Assembly (NCBI GenBank): GCA_963169355.1
Contig: CAUJCR010000051.1
Coordinates: 1 to 58,217 of the forward strand
Reading direction: 5' to 3'
Origin: Bacteroidota bacterium
GTDB taxonomy: Bacteria; Bacteroidota; Bacteroidia; B-17B0; Aurantibacillaceae
DNA: 58,217 nucleotides
Of this stretch, positions 35,439 to 44,903 are shown piece by piece. The notes under the pieces were generated by a model. It was not told the DNA's origin. It searched no databases and was given only the letters and a program-made list of their open reading frames with translations. Numbering within the stretch: position 1 is the stretch's first letter; the number at the start of each line of letters is the position of its first letter. The position numbers were made by a program, and so were the translations under genes.

Positions 35439-36316
35439 TTTTTGCGGCTATAGATATAGGAAGTAATGCCATGCGCTTATTATTATGCAGAGTGTATGAA
35501 GTAAATGGTAAAGCTCACTTTAATAAAGAAGAACTCATACGTGTACCCATAAGGCTAGGTGAAGATGTTTTTATTCATGGAAAAATATCCGATAAAAAAG
35601 TGGATAAATTAATGTCGGCCATGAGAGGCTTTAGCGAACTCATCAAAGTTTTTGAGGTAAATGGTTATCGAGCTGTGGCTACAAGTGCTATGCGCGATGC
35701 TGCCAATGGAGAACTCATTATTCAAAAAATTAAAAACGAAATTGGATTATCTATTGAAATAATAGATGGCACCAAAGAAGCTCAACTGGTATTCTCTAAT
35801 CACATAGAAGAAATTTTAAATCCCAAACATTCATATTTATACATTGATGTAGGCGGTGGTAGTACCGAACTAACTTTATATAGTAACCACAAAGTGATTG
35901 CCTCACAATCATTTAATATTGGTACTGTACGTATGTTATTAGATAAAGTGGAAAAAGACGAATGGGAATTAATGAAAAAATGGGTAAAAGATACCACCTA
36001 TGGTTATCGCCCACTAAAAGCCATTGGTTCAGGGGGCAACATTAATAAATTGCTTAAAATGAGCAAAAAGGATAACAAACACATGAGTTATAACAAACTG
36101 AAAGGTCTAAACGATATGCTCAACTCCTATACTTACGAAGAACGTGTAGAAGTTTTAGGCTTGAAACCAGACCGTGCCGATGTAATTGTTCATGCGTCCA
36201 GAATATTTATAACCATTATGAAAAATGCCGAAATTGAAGATATTTTTATCCCACAAATAGGTTTATCAGATGGTATCGTTCATGATTTGTATGAACAATT
36301 CAAAACAAAAAAATAA
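35435..36316 (+). CDS. ppx: Ppx/GppA-family exopolyphosphatase
   Basis: A 293-residue ASKHA-fold phosphatase. The first phosphate loop is AAIDIGSNAMRLLLCR and the second is DVGGGSTELTLYS (about 140-152), with the catalytic Glu region in VATSAMRDAANG. It lacks the extra C-terminal HD-like domains of the E. coli Ppx (about 510 residues), so it is the short, two-domain form. Co-translated with ppk1 through the ATGA overlap. Expected to hydrolyse polyphosphate or (p)ppGpp. Confidence 0.93.
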   Translation: MIFAAIDIGSNAMRLLLCRVYEVNGKAHFNKEELIRVPIRLGEDVFIHGKISDKKVDKLMSAMRGFSELIKVFEVNGYRAVATSAMRDAANGELIIQKIKNEIGLSIEIIDGTKEAQLVFSNHIEEILNPKHSYLYIDVGGGSTELTLYSNHKVIASQSFNIGTVRMLLDKVEKDEWELMKKWVKDTTYGYRPLKAIGSGGNINKLLKMSKKDNKHMSYNKLKGLNDMLNSYTYEERVEVLGLKPDRADVIVHASRIFITIMKNAEIEDIFIPQIGLSDGIVHDLYEQFKTKK

Positions 36317-36385
36317 AAATAATCCTACTTTACAATAAATTGTGAATTAAGTAAATTGTTAAATGATTATATTTAACTTTTATTT

Positions 36386-37093
36386 ATGAGCAAAAACTTA
36401 GTTATTATTCCTACTTATAACGAAATCGAAAACATTGAAAAAATGATTCGTACCGTTTTTGCTTTACCTCGAGAATTTGATATTTTAATTGTAGATGATG
36501 GTTCTCCTGATGGAACAGCTCAAAAGGTTAAAGAGCTTCAAACAGTTTTCACAGAGAATCTACATTTACAAGAACGAAAAGGAAAACTAGGTCTAGGTAC
36601 TGCTTATATTCATGGTTTTAAATGGGCTTTAGCTAAAGGTTTTGAATATATATTTGAAATGGATTGCGACTTTAGCCACAATCCTAACGATTTATTACGC
36701 CTGTTAGATACCTGTGAAAAAGGAGCTGATGTTGCTGTTGGGTCAAGATATGTAAAAGGAGGCAACGTTAGCAACTGGGATATGAAACGCATATTACTTT
36801 CTTATTTTGCTTCATTATACGTTCGTTTAATATTATGGTTTAACGTAAAAGATACCACCGCTGGATTTAAATGCTACAAACGTAAAGTATTAGAAACTAT
36901 TGAACTTGATAAGATTAAATTTATGGGATACGCCTTTCAAATAGAAATGAAATATTCAGCCTATAAAAAAGGGTTTAAAATTGTAGAAGTACCTATCACT
37001 TTTGTGGATAGAGTGCTAGGAACCAGTAAAATGAGTTCAAAGATATTCAAAGAAGCTTTTTTAGGAGTTTTACAAATGCGTTTCAGTAAGTAA
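36386..37093 (+). CDS. GT2-family polyprenol-phosphate mannosyltransferase-like (Dpm1-like)
   Basis: A 235-residue cytoplasmic GT-A glycosyltransferase. It opens with LVIIPTYNEIENIEKMI, has DILIVDDGSPDGTA, then the metal-binding MDCDFSHNPNDL and the GSRYVKGG...W segment typical of dolichol-phosphate mannosyltransferases. No C-terminal membrane helices, as in other single-domain Dpm1 proteins. In Bacteroidota such an enzyme may supply lipid-linked sugar for glycan or protein O-glycosylation. It lies 69 bp after ppx and may be in the same transcript. Confidence 0.92.
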   Translation: MSKNLVIIPTYNEIENIEKMIRTVFALPREFDILIVDDGSPDGTAQKVKELQTVFTENLHLQERKGKLGLGTAYIHGFKWALAKGFEYIFEMDCDFSHNPNDLLRLLDTCEKGADVAVGSRYVKGGNVSNWDMKRILLSYFASLYVRLILWFNVKDTTAGFKCYKRKVLETIELDKIKFMGYAFQIEMKYSAYKKGFKIVEVPITFVDRVLGTSKMSSKIFKEAFLGVLQMRFSK

Positions 37094-37095
37094 TC

Positions 37096-38112
37096 TTACA
37101 AACTTTGTAATTGCTTTATGGTTTCACCAAGCATATCATCTGTATAATCTAAATGAGTTACCATTCTAATAGTTTGTTTACCAAATACAGAAACTTTGAT
37201 ATGATGCTTTGCTAGTTGTTCTACAAATCCATCTGTAGTGTATTTATCGCTTAGTTTAAAAATAACGATGTTAGTTTCAACTGGAAGCACCTGCTCAATA
37301 TAATTTAAAGACAATAACGTTTTTTCTAATTGTTTAGCTCGTTCATGATCGTCCTTTAATCGGGTAATATGATTATCTAAAGCATAAATACCAGCCGCAG
37401 CTATATAACCAGCTTGTCGCATACCACCACCAAATACTTTTCTTACTTTTCTAGCTTTTTTAATAAAAGCCGAAGACCCCAGTAATACAGAACCAACAGG
37501 AGCTCCTAATCCTTTTGATAAACACACCGATATGGAATGAAATTGTTTACCTATATCCTTAGCTGAATAAGCTGCTTGTATAATTGCATTAAAAATTCTT
37601 GCTCCATCTAAGTGTAATTTTAATTGTTCCTGTTCGCATAACTGTTTTATGTCAGCTATCTGTTGTAAAGTATAAACACTTCCACCAGCTTTATTTACTG
37701 TATTTTCAAGACACACTAATGATGTTTTGGTAAGCCAATCATAATCTGCATTAATACAATCTTTAATCATCGTAGCTGTTAGCTGTCCTCTATCGCCCTT
37801 TATTAATTTTGCTTGCACACCAGAGTTAGAAGCAATGCCTCCGCCTTCGTAATTATAAATATGAGCTGTTTCATCGCAGATTAATTCATCTCCCAATTGA
37901 GTATGACACCTAATTGCAATTTGATTTGTCATAGTTCCACTTGGGCAAAATAATCCAGCCTCCATTCCAAATAACTGAGCTGCTTTTGTTTCAAGTTGAA
38001 TAACGGTTTCATCTTCTGCAAACACATCGTCACCTACCCTTGCGCTATACATCGCTTCCAACATCGCTTTTGTAGGTTTAGTAACAGTATCGCTTCTTAA
38101 ATCTATGTACAT
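37096..38112 (-). CDS. ltaE: Low-specificity L-threonine aldolase-type PLP enzyme
   Basis: A 338-residue fold-type I PLP enzyme cleaving L-(allo-)threonine to glycine and acetaldehyde. N-terminal DLRSDTVTKPTKAML is the family signature. VGDDVFAED follows, then the cofactor-binding HLDGARIFNA (Asp/Arg) and the Schiff-base lysine K200 in CLSKGLGAPVGSVL. Length is typical. Convergent with the glycosyltransferase gene (2 bp between). Confidence 0.93.
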   Translation of the reverse strand: MYIDLRSDTVTKPTKAMLEAMYSARVGDDVFAEDETVIQLETKAAQLFGMEAGLFCPSGTMTNQIAIRCHTQLGDELICDETAHIYNYEGGGIASNSGVQAKLIKGDRGQLTATMIKDCINADYDWLTKTSLVCLENTVNKAGGSVYTLQQIADIKQLCEQEQLKLHLDGARIFNAIIQAAYSAKDIGKQFHSISVCLSKGLGAPVGSVLLGSSAFIKKARKVRKVFGGGMRQAGYIAAAGIYALDNHITRLKDDHERAKQLEKTLLSLNYIEQVLPVETNIVIFKLSDKYTTDGFVEQLAKHHIKVSVFGKQTIRMVTHLDYTDDMLGETIKQLQSL

Positions 38113-38168
38113 TTTCTTTTTAATAAATAAATAATCGTTCTATCTAATTAATGAGTGGTTTTCAGTTA

Positions 38169-39086
38169 CTACAAATGGCTCATTAGCATTTTATATAACT
38201 GTATCATTGCTTCAATATCTTTTTTGTGTACTTTTTCGTTAGGCGTATGCACAAATTGTTCGCCTGCACCTATAAAACACCAATCCCACGGGTATTCGGC
38301 CATTTGCAATTCTTTAGCATCACTACCTCCCGAACCTTCTACTTCTAACTGAAATGGGATTTTATATTTTTGAGCTAGGGCTATAATTTTATTAATATAA
38401 CTTCTTCTAGGTATTAAACTATCGCGCATACTTATCACGGGACCTTTTCCAGGCAACACCCCATCCGATATCCAAGAAATATCGGAAATCAGAGCTTGTG
38501 ATATTTTATAATTTTTAGCTAAGTATTTTTGTAAATAAGATACACTTCCACCTCCATGTTCTTCCCAAGTGCTAAATACAATTGCTCCATCTTTTAAAGT
38601 CTCAGCCACTTTTAACGCATTAAAAATACCTAAACGATTATCCATATAACAGCACTGAACATAATCTTTATCCTCACGCCAATTGGCTTTAAATACTAAT
38701 TCAGTACCTGTATCAAAATTTCGTTTTGCTTTATACTCAAGCGAATCTTTCACCACATTAAGGGTTGCTTCGCAGGCGCCTTTGCTATCACTTCCCACCA
38801 ATTCGTATCCTTTTTCAATTCTTGGTCCTCCAATTTTCACCAGTTGTTTACCATATCTTACTGTAAATCCAATGCTATCCATGTGAGCAAAAATAGCTGT
38901 ACGTGGTTTTCCAAATATTAAGATGATATTATCCTGAAATCCTTTTCCATGAATAATCTTTGGTTTGTGTTTCCATTTTTTAGATTCTTTAGTAATATAT
39001 CTCAATAAAAATTCTTTCAAAGCTATTTCATTGCCACTTGGGGCATGTATAGCACACATGGTTTTCAGTAAGCTTAAATTCATCAT
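38169..39086 (-). CDS. M42-family-like metallopeptidase/aminopeptidase
   Basis: A 305-residue zinc peptidase of the MH clan. Metal-binding and catalytic residues appear in order: AHMDSIGF (first His-Asp), CCYMDNRLG (bridging Asp), WEEHGGGS (catalytic Glu-Glu), ISDISW (Asp) and FVHTPNEKV (final His). GSGGSDAKEL is the typical post-active-site segment. It is shorter than classical tetrahedral M42 aminopeptidases (about 350), mostly by a small lid domain. Cytoplasmic, no signal peptide. Start at ATG 39086, with a second ATG one codon later. Confidence 0.86.
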   Translation of the reverse strand: MMNLSLLKTMCAIHAPSGNEIALKEFLLRYITKESKKWKHKPKIIHGKGFQDNIILIFGKPRTAIFAHMDSIGFTVRYGKQLVKIGGPRIEKGYELVGSDSKGACEATLNVVKDSLEYKAKRNFDTGTELVFKANWREDKDYVQCCYMDNRLGIFNALKVAETLKDGAIVFSTWEEHGGGSVSYLQKYLAKNYKISQALISDISWISDGVLPGKGPVISMRDSLIPRRSYINKIIALAQKYKIPFQLEVEGSGGSDAKELQMAEYPWDWCFIGAGEQFVHTPNEKVHKKDIEAMIQLYKMLMSHL

Positions 39087-39203
39087 AAACGTAAAATTAC
39101 AGATTAATCTCGTATTTCTTTAAATAAGGTGCATTATAATTTAGGTTCTTAACACACTACTGAATTATTTTTTTTACATTAGTCTTTTTAAATCTATTAC
39201 ACC

Positions 39204-40637
39204 ATGCGATTAATAGTATTTGTTGTTTTTATTATTCAATTATTTTTTTTAAAAAACATAATTGCACAAACCTACCCAAGCTTAAATATTAATTTGCTTT
39301 CACACATCAGTCCCGAAACTGACAATACAGGTTCTGATGGGCGTAAATACTCTGGATGCTGGGGCTGGTATCAATCAAATAAAAACAAAGAATACGCCTT
39401 AATTGGAACTAGCAGCAAAACGTATTTTGTAGATGTTACAAACCCATCATCACCCATACTTTGCGATTCGGTAATGGCGGTACAAGCAGGTTGTACTTGG
39501 CGCGAAATAAAAACTTACCAAAATTATTGTTACATCGTAAGCGATGATAATCCTCCAAACTCATTTCAAATAGTAGATATGCAATACCTACCCGACTCGG
39601 TTCATTTGGTTTATAATGGAACAGATTACTTTGAACGATGCCATACTATTTTTGTAGATAATTCTAATTTATACTGTGGTTCTGTTACCGATGTGGGCGG
39701 AACAAGTTATTCCACTATGCGTGTGTATAGCCTAAGTACTCCAACCGCCCCCACACTTATTCGTAAACTAGAGCAAGATATAAGTACAAGTGTTATCAGT
39801 GTGGTACATGATATGTTTGTGCGTAATGATACCGTTTTTGCCTCTTGTGGAAACAATGGACTACATATATTAAAGCTAACAACTGCTAATACATTTTCAT
39901 TAATGCAATCTTTTACAAATTATCCTTATGCAGGTTATAACCATAGTTCTTGGCAAAGCGATGATAGAAAAACATTAGTGTTTGCAGATGAGGTGAGTCC
40001 AGGTTTACCCGCCAAAGTTTTAGACATGTCAAATATGAATAATATGATTTTGGCAGACACTATCCGTTCTAATATTGGAGCAACTGCCCACAACCCTTAC
40101 ATTGTTGGGAATCGTTGGTGTTGGATGAGCACCTATGTAGATGGGCTTTATTTATACGATATTTCTGATCCATACCATACTACAATTCATGGATACTTTG
40201 ACACTTATCCACAACACGGCGCTAATGATAATATGTATAACCCAGCTTATAGAGGAAATTGGGGTGCATATCCTTACTTGCCTAGTAAAATTATCATTGC
40301 CTTAGATATGCAAAATGGTTTATTTATTTTAGATGGCGACAATACATATAAAAACACGATAGGAATTAAAGAAAATAATAAGCCATCAATATTATTCTCT
40401 ACTTATCCTAATCCTGTAAAAAATGTTTTAAATATAGTGATAGCCAATCAACAAAATAATAAGCTTCAATATGTTATTACAAATCTTTTAGGAGACGAGC
40501 TAATAACCGAACAAATTCACATCCAACAAGCATTAGATAAAATACAAATTCCAATTCATCATTTAAGTACTGGAACTTATTTTATTACTTTAAAGAATCA
40601 TCAATACTCAGAAACCAAAAAAATAATTATTCAATAA
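39204..40637 (+). CDS. Choice-of-anchor B family protein with T9SS type A sorting domain
   Basis: A 477-residue exported protein. Signal peptide 1-21 (ending NIIAQ). The body is a beta-propeller-like series of LVIVD-type units characteristic of choice-of-anchor B proteins: GTSSKTYFVDVTNPSSPIL, SFQIVDMQYLPDSV, HIFVDNSNLYCGS-like segments, VHDMFVRNDTVFAS. The last 85 residues are a T9SS type A domain with TYPNPVKNVLNI and HLSTGTYFITLKN, ending in KKIIIQ. Expected on the cell surface. Followed immediately by a rightward metabolic gene 2 bp away, probably coincidental packing. Confidence 0.9.
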   Translation: MRLIVFVVFIIQLFFLKNIIAQTYPSLNINLLSHISPETDNTGSDGRKYSGCWGWYQSNKNKEYALIGTSSKTYFVDVTNPSSPILCDSVMAVQAGCTWREIKTYQNYCYIVSDDNPPNSFQIVDMQYLPDSVHLVYNGTDYFERCHTIFVDNSNLYCGSVTDVGGTSYSTMRVYSLSTPTAPTLIRKLEQDISTSVISVVHDMFVRNDTVFASCGNNGLHILKLTTANTFSLMQSFTNYPYAGYNHSSWQSDDRKTLVFADEVSPGLPAKVLDMSNMNNMILADTIRSNIGATAHNPYIVGNRWCWMSTYVDGLYLYDISDPYHTTIHGYFDTYPQHGANDNMYNPAYRGNWGAYPYLPSKIIIALDMQNGLFILDGDNTYKNTIGIKENNKPSILFSTYPNPVKNVLNIVIANQQNNKLQYVITNLLGDELITEQIHIQQALDKIQIPIHHLSTGTYFITLKNHQYSETKKIIIQ

Positions 40638-40639
40638 AT

Positions 40640-41809
40640 ATGTTTACTAAAGATACCATTATTGGCGTTGTAGGTTCGGGAGCTATGGGTAGTGGAATAG
40701 CCCAAGTTGCAGCTACAGCAGGACATTCAACCATTATATATGACACGAATAGCACCGCTCTTGAAAAAGCAAAAAACAACTTAACAGTTTCGTTAAATAA
40801 ATTAGTTGAAAAACAAAAGATAACCGCCGAAAAAGCCCAATCTATTCAACAACGTATTAATTTTACGAATCAAATACATGATTTTAAATCTTGTGGATTA
40901 ATTATAGAAGCCATTATAGAAAACATTGAAGTAAAAAAAACTGTATTTAAAGAATTAGAATCTATTACCAAAAGCACCTGTGTATTAGCTTCTAACACCT
41001 CATCTCTTTCTATAACCTCTATTGCAGCGGCTTGCCAAAACCCTGAAAAAGTACTCGGTATTCATTTTTTTAATCCCGCTACTATTATGCCCTTGGTAGA
41101 AATTATACCAGGAATTGCCACCGAAAATGATATTACCCTAGCTTGCCAAACACTAATAAATAGTTGGGGAAAAACAACGGTTTTGGCAAAAGACACTCCA
41201 GGGTTTATTGTAAACAGAGTAGCACGCCCTTTTTATAGCGAAGCACTTAGAATTTATGATGAACAAATTGCCGACATGGCTACCATTGATTGGGCATTAA
41301 AAGAATATGGCGGATTTAAAATGGGACCATTTGAATTAATGGACTTAATAGGGCACGATGTAAACTATGTGGTTACTGAAACCGTGTGGACGCAATTTTA
41401 TTATGACCCACGTTTTAAACCATCGCTCACCCAAAAAAGACTTTTAGAAGCTAACTTCTTGGGCAAAAAAACAGGCAGAGGATTTTATGATTACAGAGAA
41501 GGAAAGACTATGCCCGAACCAAAGAAAGACGAAGTGTTGGGAAAATATATTTTAAATAGAGTATTGAGTATGCTCATTAACGAAGCTGCTGACACTAAAT
41601 ATTTAGGAATTGCCTCGGCAGAAGATATAGATTTAGCCATGACAAAAGGCGTAAATTATCCTAAAGGCTTATTAAAATGGGCTGACGAAATTGGTTTAGC
41701 TACAATACAAGCTACATTAAACCAACTTTATCAAGATTATCAGGAGGATAGATACCGTTGTTGTGTTTTAATTAACCAAATGGTAAAACAAGCTAAACGG
41801 TTTTATTAA
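40640..41809 (+). CDS. 3-hydroxyacyl-CoA dehydrogenase (PaaH/Hbd type)
   Basis: A 389-residue NAD-dependent dehydrogenase. The Rossmann loop is GVVGSGAMGSGIAQVAATAG (8-27). The catalytic His is in GIHFFNPATIMPLVEII, and FIVNRVARPFYSEALRI begins the first 3HCDH C-terminal domain. Unlike the 280-residue single-domain enzymes, it has a second C-terminal 3HCDH unit (about 300-385, MTKGVNYPKGLLKWADEIG). This longer form is common for PaaH/PaaC-type enzymes of phenylacetate or beta-oxidation pathways. It stands without other pathway genes, so the substrate is open. Confidence 0.93.
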   Translation: MFTKDTIIGVVGSGAMGSGIAQVAATAGHSTIIYDTNSTALEKAKNNLTVSLNKLVEKQKITAEKAQSIQQRINFTNQIHDFKSCGLIIEAIIENIEVKKTVFKELESITKSTCVLASNTSSLSITSIAAACQNPEKVLGIHFFNPATIMPLVEIIPGIATENDITLACQTLINSWGKTTVLAKDTPGFIVNRVARPFYSEALRIYDEQIADMATIDWALKEYGGFKMGPFELMDLIGHDVNYVVTETVWTQFYYDPRFKPSLTQKRLLEANFLGKKTGRGFYDYREGKTMPEPKKDEVLGKYILNRVLSMLINEAADTKYLGIASAEDIDLAMTKGVNYPKGLLKWADEIGLATIQATLNQLYQDYQEDRYRCCVLINQMVKQAKRFY

Positions 41810-41842
41810 CTATGCAATGTATAAAACCAATGAGTGAGGAAT

Positions 41843-41873
41843 TTGGAAATTAAGATAAAAAAACATAAATTTG
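41843..41873 (+). promoter_or_regulatory. Bacteroidota promoter for the lipoprotein gene
   Basis: TTG at 41843-41845 and TAAATTTG at 41866-41873 match the -33 and -7 consensus with 20 bases between them. The ATG is 21 bases downstream. Confidence 0.7.
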
Positions 41874-41894
41874 ATATAACCAAATCATTTAACA

Positions 41895-42452
41895 ATGAAA
41901 AAAATTTTATTTACCATGTTATCAGTTACAATAGCTGGAGGTTTAATCTTCATCTCTTGTAAAAAGAAAAACGATAGTAATGCAATTTCGCCAACATATG
42001 CTGCTGATGCAGGCGGAGGCGGAAATCCAAATGTTGGTGTTACCACAACTGGTACTATAAATACAACTTCTAGCCAACAAAACTCCTCATTATCAGGAGT
42101 TGGTCAGGGTAGCCAATGGCAAAGTTCGGGTTGTCAGTCAGGGCAAACCTGTATTGTAAATGATAATACAAGTACTGGAACAACTATTGAAGTGTGTTTT
42201 TCAGGTACTATTACCGCAGGAACATACACTTTAGTTAACTCTTCTTCGCAACTAGGTCCTGGTAAAGCAGTGATGAAGGTAACAAATCCTCCACAACAAG
42301 ATGCGGGAACTATCTGGTATTCATCTGGTGGAACTATAAATGTTACTGTTAGCGGTTCTGCTATTACTGGAACTTTTAACAACATCGTTTGCTACCAAAC
42401 ACCAGGTTCATTTTACCACGTGAGCGTTTCGGGACAAGTAGGTTGCTTATAA
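41895..42452 (+). CDS. Putative lipoprotein, unknown function
   Basis: A 185-residue protein with a lipoprotein signal (hydrophobic 9-19, lipobox IFISC with Cys at 21) followed by KKKN, then a Gly/Ser/Thr/Gln-rich mature part. The Cys residues (about 79, 86, 98, then near 166 and 184) may form disulfides, and the strand pattern suggests a beta-sandwich. I recognise no domain. It has its own promoter and a terminator directly after it, so it is a single-gene unit. Confidence 0.82.
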   Translation: MKKILFTMLSVTIAGGLIFISCKKKNDSNAISPTYAADAGGGGNPNVGVTTTGTINTTSSQQNSSLSGVGQGSQWQSSGCQSGQTCIVNDNTSTGTTIEVCFSGTITAGTYTLVNSSSQLGPGKAVMKVTNPPQQDAGTIWYSSGGTINVTVSGSAITGTFNNIVCYQTPGSFYHVSVSGQVGCL

Positions 42453-42472
42453 AATTTTCTTAACTTAAATTT

Positions 42473-42500
42473 AAGGCTCTGCAAAGCAGAGCCTTTTTAA
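42473..42500 (+). terminator. Intrinsic terminator after the lipoprotein gene
   Basis: A 10-bp perfect stem AAGGCTCTGC / GCAGAGCCTT with AAA loop, followed by TTTTTAATTT. The last bases of its T-tract contain the stop that limits the reading frame of the next gene. Confidence 0.88.
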
Positions 42501-42575
42501 TTTATTAATACATTACAAGACATAACTAAATCATTCAAAAAATCTTATAGCCTTGATGTAAGAGCTTTAGGTTTA

Positions 42576-43970
42576 ATGCGTATTGCTACTGCTACCGTTT
42601 TATTAATTGATTTATTTATTCGTTCTCTTTCTATTAAAGCTTTTTTTACAGATGAAGGTGTTCTGCCAATTCATATCTTAAAACAATATTGCTGGAGTTC
42701 AGGTTATTTCTCACTTTACGCTTTAAGCGGTGAATTATGTTGGCAGATTACCTTATTTTCGCTTAATGCTATTGTGATTATTTTACTACTAATCGGTTAT
42801 AAAACTCGTTTAGTTACTATTATCTGTTGGTTATTTCTTGTATCATTGCAAACTCGCAATCCGTATATATCACAAAGTGGTGATGACTTATTAAGGCTCT
42901 TATTATTTTGGGGGATTTTTTTACCTTGGGGCGAACGATATTCTATAAAAAAACAATCTCATTATCCTAATACTTATTTTAGTATTCAAAATATAGCGTA
43001 TTTACTTCTTCCTTGCAGTGTGCTATTTTTTTCTGCCATGCTTAAAACCTCATCAGAGTGGCATCAAGATGGAACAGCTTTATACTATGCCCTAAGTCTC
43101 GATCAAATTCGCTTACCGCTTGGCACCCTAATTTACCCTTACCCTAAACTGCTTAGCTTATTAACGCATGTGGTGTATTATATAGAGGTTATAGCCCCCA
43201 TCCTTATCCTCTTGCCATTTGTATCCATCAATATAAGGCTCGTTGGCATGTTATTTACCCTTATTTTATTTATAGGAATTGGAAGTACATTATATGTTGG
43301 CTTGTTTTATATTATAGTAATAGCCTCGTTAATTGGGATGCTTCCAGAACAATGCATGAATGCCTTTGAAACAAAATGGTATCAAAATAAAACCACCTTT
43401 ATAAATAAAACCAACTACACTATTTCTACAGCACAAACTGTCTATCATTATTTCGAGCGTTTTTTTGTTATTTGCCTAAGCTCATTTTGTTTAGTCATGA
43501 ATCTTTCAAATATAAATTCGTTTCCTTTTATTATACATGAAAATGTAATTAGAACTTTTACAGTACTACGACTTGAACAAAATTGGAGTATGTTTGCACC
43601 ATCAATCTTAAAAGATGACGGTTGGTTTGTATATAGCGCCTTAACTAAAGACCATAAATATATTGATATAAAACACAATGGTAAACCTGTATCATACCAA
43701 AAACCTAAAATTGTTGTTACAGAATTTGAAAGCGACCGTTGGCGTAAGTTTCAAGAATTTTATACTTTTAAAAACAATAATCACATGCGACCTTATTATT
43801 GCAACTATTTACTTAACAAATGGAATCGTGAACATCCAAAAAATCAAATTATCGACTTAGCTATTTTCTTTATGAAAGAAACCTCATTAGCCAATTATCA
43901 AGTAAAACCAATTGAAAAGAATACGGTGTGTTATTGTACCTCACAAGCATCTTCTAACGAACATCCATGA
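42576..43970 (+). CDS. HTTM-domain membrane protein (vitamin K carboxylase-like fold)
   Basis: At least 464 residues. The N-terminal half has about seven hydrophobic helices and family signatures such as RSLSIKAFFTDEGVLP and WGIFLPWGERYS. The C-terminal part (about 310-464) is soluble and contains QNWSMFAPSILKDDGWFV. HTTM proteins are related to gamma-glutamyl carboxylases, but the bacterial role is unknown. The first ATG is 42576, yet codons just upstream read YSLDVRALGL in frame, as family N-termini do. No standard start lies between them and the TAA at 42498, so the true start may be a rare codon such as ATT 42504. The methyltransferase gene overlaps its end by 4 bp. Confidence 0.85.
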   Translation: MRIATATVLLIDLFIRSLSIKAFFTDEGVLPIHILKQYCWSSGYFSLYALSGELCWQITLFSLNAIVIILLLIGYKTRLVTIICWLFLVSLQTRNPYISQSGDDLLRLLLFWGIFLPWGERYSIKKQSHYPNTYFSIQNIAYLLLPCSVLFFSAMLKTSSEWHQDGTALYYALSLDQIRLPLGTLIYPYPKLLSLLTHVVYYIEVIAPILILLPFVSINIRLVGMLFTLILFIGIGSTLYVGLFYIIVIASLIGMLPEQCMNAFETKWYQNKTTFINKTNYTISTAQTVYHYFERFFVICLSSFCLVMNLSNINSFPFIIHENVIRTFTVLRLEQNWSMFAPSILKDDGWFVYSALTKDHKYIDIKHNGKPVSYQKPKIVVTEFESDRWRKFQEFYTFKNNNHMRPYYCNYLLNKWNREHPKNQIIDLAIFFMKETSLANYQVKPIEKNTVCYCTSQASSNEHP

Positions 43971-44752
43971 ATTTAGGCACTATTTTTAAATATATTAATT
44001 ATCAACTAACGGCTTGCAACGAACATGATTTACATTCGCCATTTCTGTATAATTTTTATATGGAACTTATAAAAAACAAATATCCTTTTGCTGATTTTAA
44101 ATTATTACAACAAATTAGAGCTCAATTAATACAGAATCATACAGAACTCCAGATAACTGATTTTGGTGCTGGTTCAAAAAAACTAAACAACAACAAAAGG
44201 CGTATTTCCGACATAAGTAAACATGGTATAGCTACACAAAAACAAGCCGAATTTTTATACCGTTTGCTCAACGCTTTTCAACCTAAAACTATTATCGAAC
44301 TTGGCACATCGGTAGGTTTAACCACATTATATTTAGCCAAATCAGTTCCTAAATCAAGCATTTACACTATTGAAGGTTGCCCAAACTTGTTCCAATTCTC
44401 TAATCAATTATTTCAAAAACAGCAACAAAAAAACATACAACAAATACAAGGCAATTTTGATATTGAATTCCCGAAATTATTACAAAGTCTTAAATCCATT
44501 GATTTCATTTATATTGATGGAAACCATGCTTACGAACCAACTATGCGATATTTTAAAACAGCATTAACAAAAAAAACACCACAAACGATAATGATGTTTG
44601 ATGACATAAATTGGAGTAAAGAGATGCAAAAAGCGTGGAAAGAAATACAACTAAATTCTGAAGTTACATTAAGTATGGATTTCTTTTATTTTGGTTTAGT
44701 ATTCTTTAGAACCGAACATAAGGAAAAAGAACATGTTGTTTTAAAATTTTAG
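43967..44752 (+). CDS. Class I SAM-dependent methyltransferase, O-methyltransferase-like
   Basis: A 261-residue methyltransferase. An N-terminal region of about 70 residues (INYQLTACNEHDLHSPFLYNFYMELI) precedes the Rossmann domain: motif I TIIELGTSVGLTTLYLA (about 107-123), acidic residue in YTIEGCPNL, and motif IV IDFIYIDGNHAYEPTM (about 181-196). The IDG(N/D)H segment and the aspartates in MMFDDINWS resemble metal-dependent O-methyltransferases. Translationally coupled to the HTTM gene (ATGA). Its stop is TAG, showing that this organism uses TAG as an ordinary terminator. Confidence 0.86.
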   Translation: MNLGTIFKYINYQLTACNEHDLHSPFLYNFYMELIKNKYPFADFKLLQQIRAQLIQNHTELQITDFGAGSKKLNNNKRRISDISKHGIATQKQAEFLYRLLNAFQPKTIIELGTSVGLTTLYLAKSVPKSSIYTIEGCPNLFQFSNQLFQKQQQKNIQQIQGNFDIEFPKLLQSLKSIDFIYIDGNHAYEPTMRYFKTALTKKTPQTIMMFDDINWSKEMQKAWKEIQLNSEVTLSMDFFYFGLVFFRTEHKEKEHVVLKF

Positions 44753-44843
44753 AATATCGCTCTTTTTAGGTTTAAAATGTTAAAATCTATTAGAGTTCAA
44801 TCGTTTTAGGATACAAAACCTATGCTTGAATTGTTAAATTCAT

Positions 44844-44873
44844 TTGCACTTCTCGAAATTTATATTAGTTTTG
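44844..44873 (+). promoter_or_regulatory. Bacteroidota promoter for the cupredoxin gene
   Basis: TTG at 44844-44846, a 19-base spacer, then TAGTTTTG at 44866-44873. Both elements match the consensus exactly. The ATG is 30 bases downstream. Confidence 0.72.
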
Positions 44874-44903
44874 GTAAAATAAACCCTTAAAAACAAATAA
44901 TAT

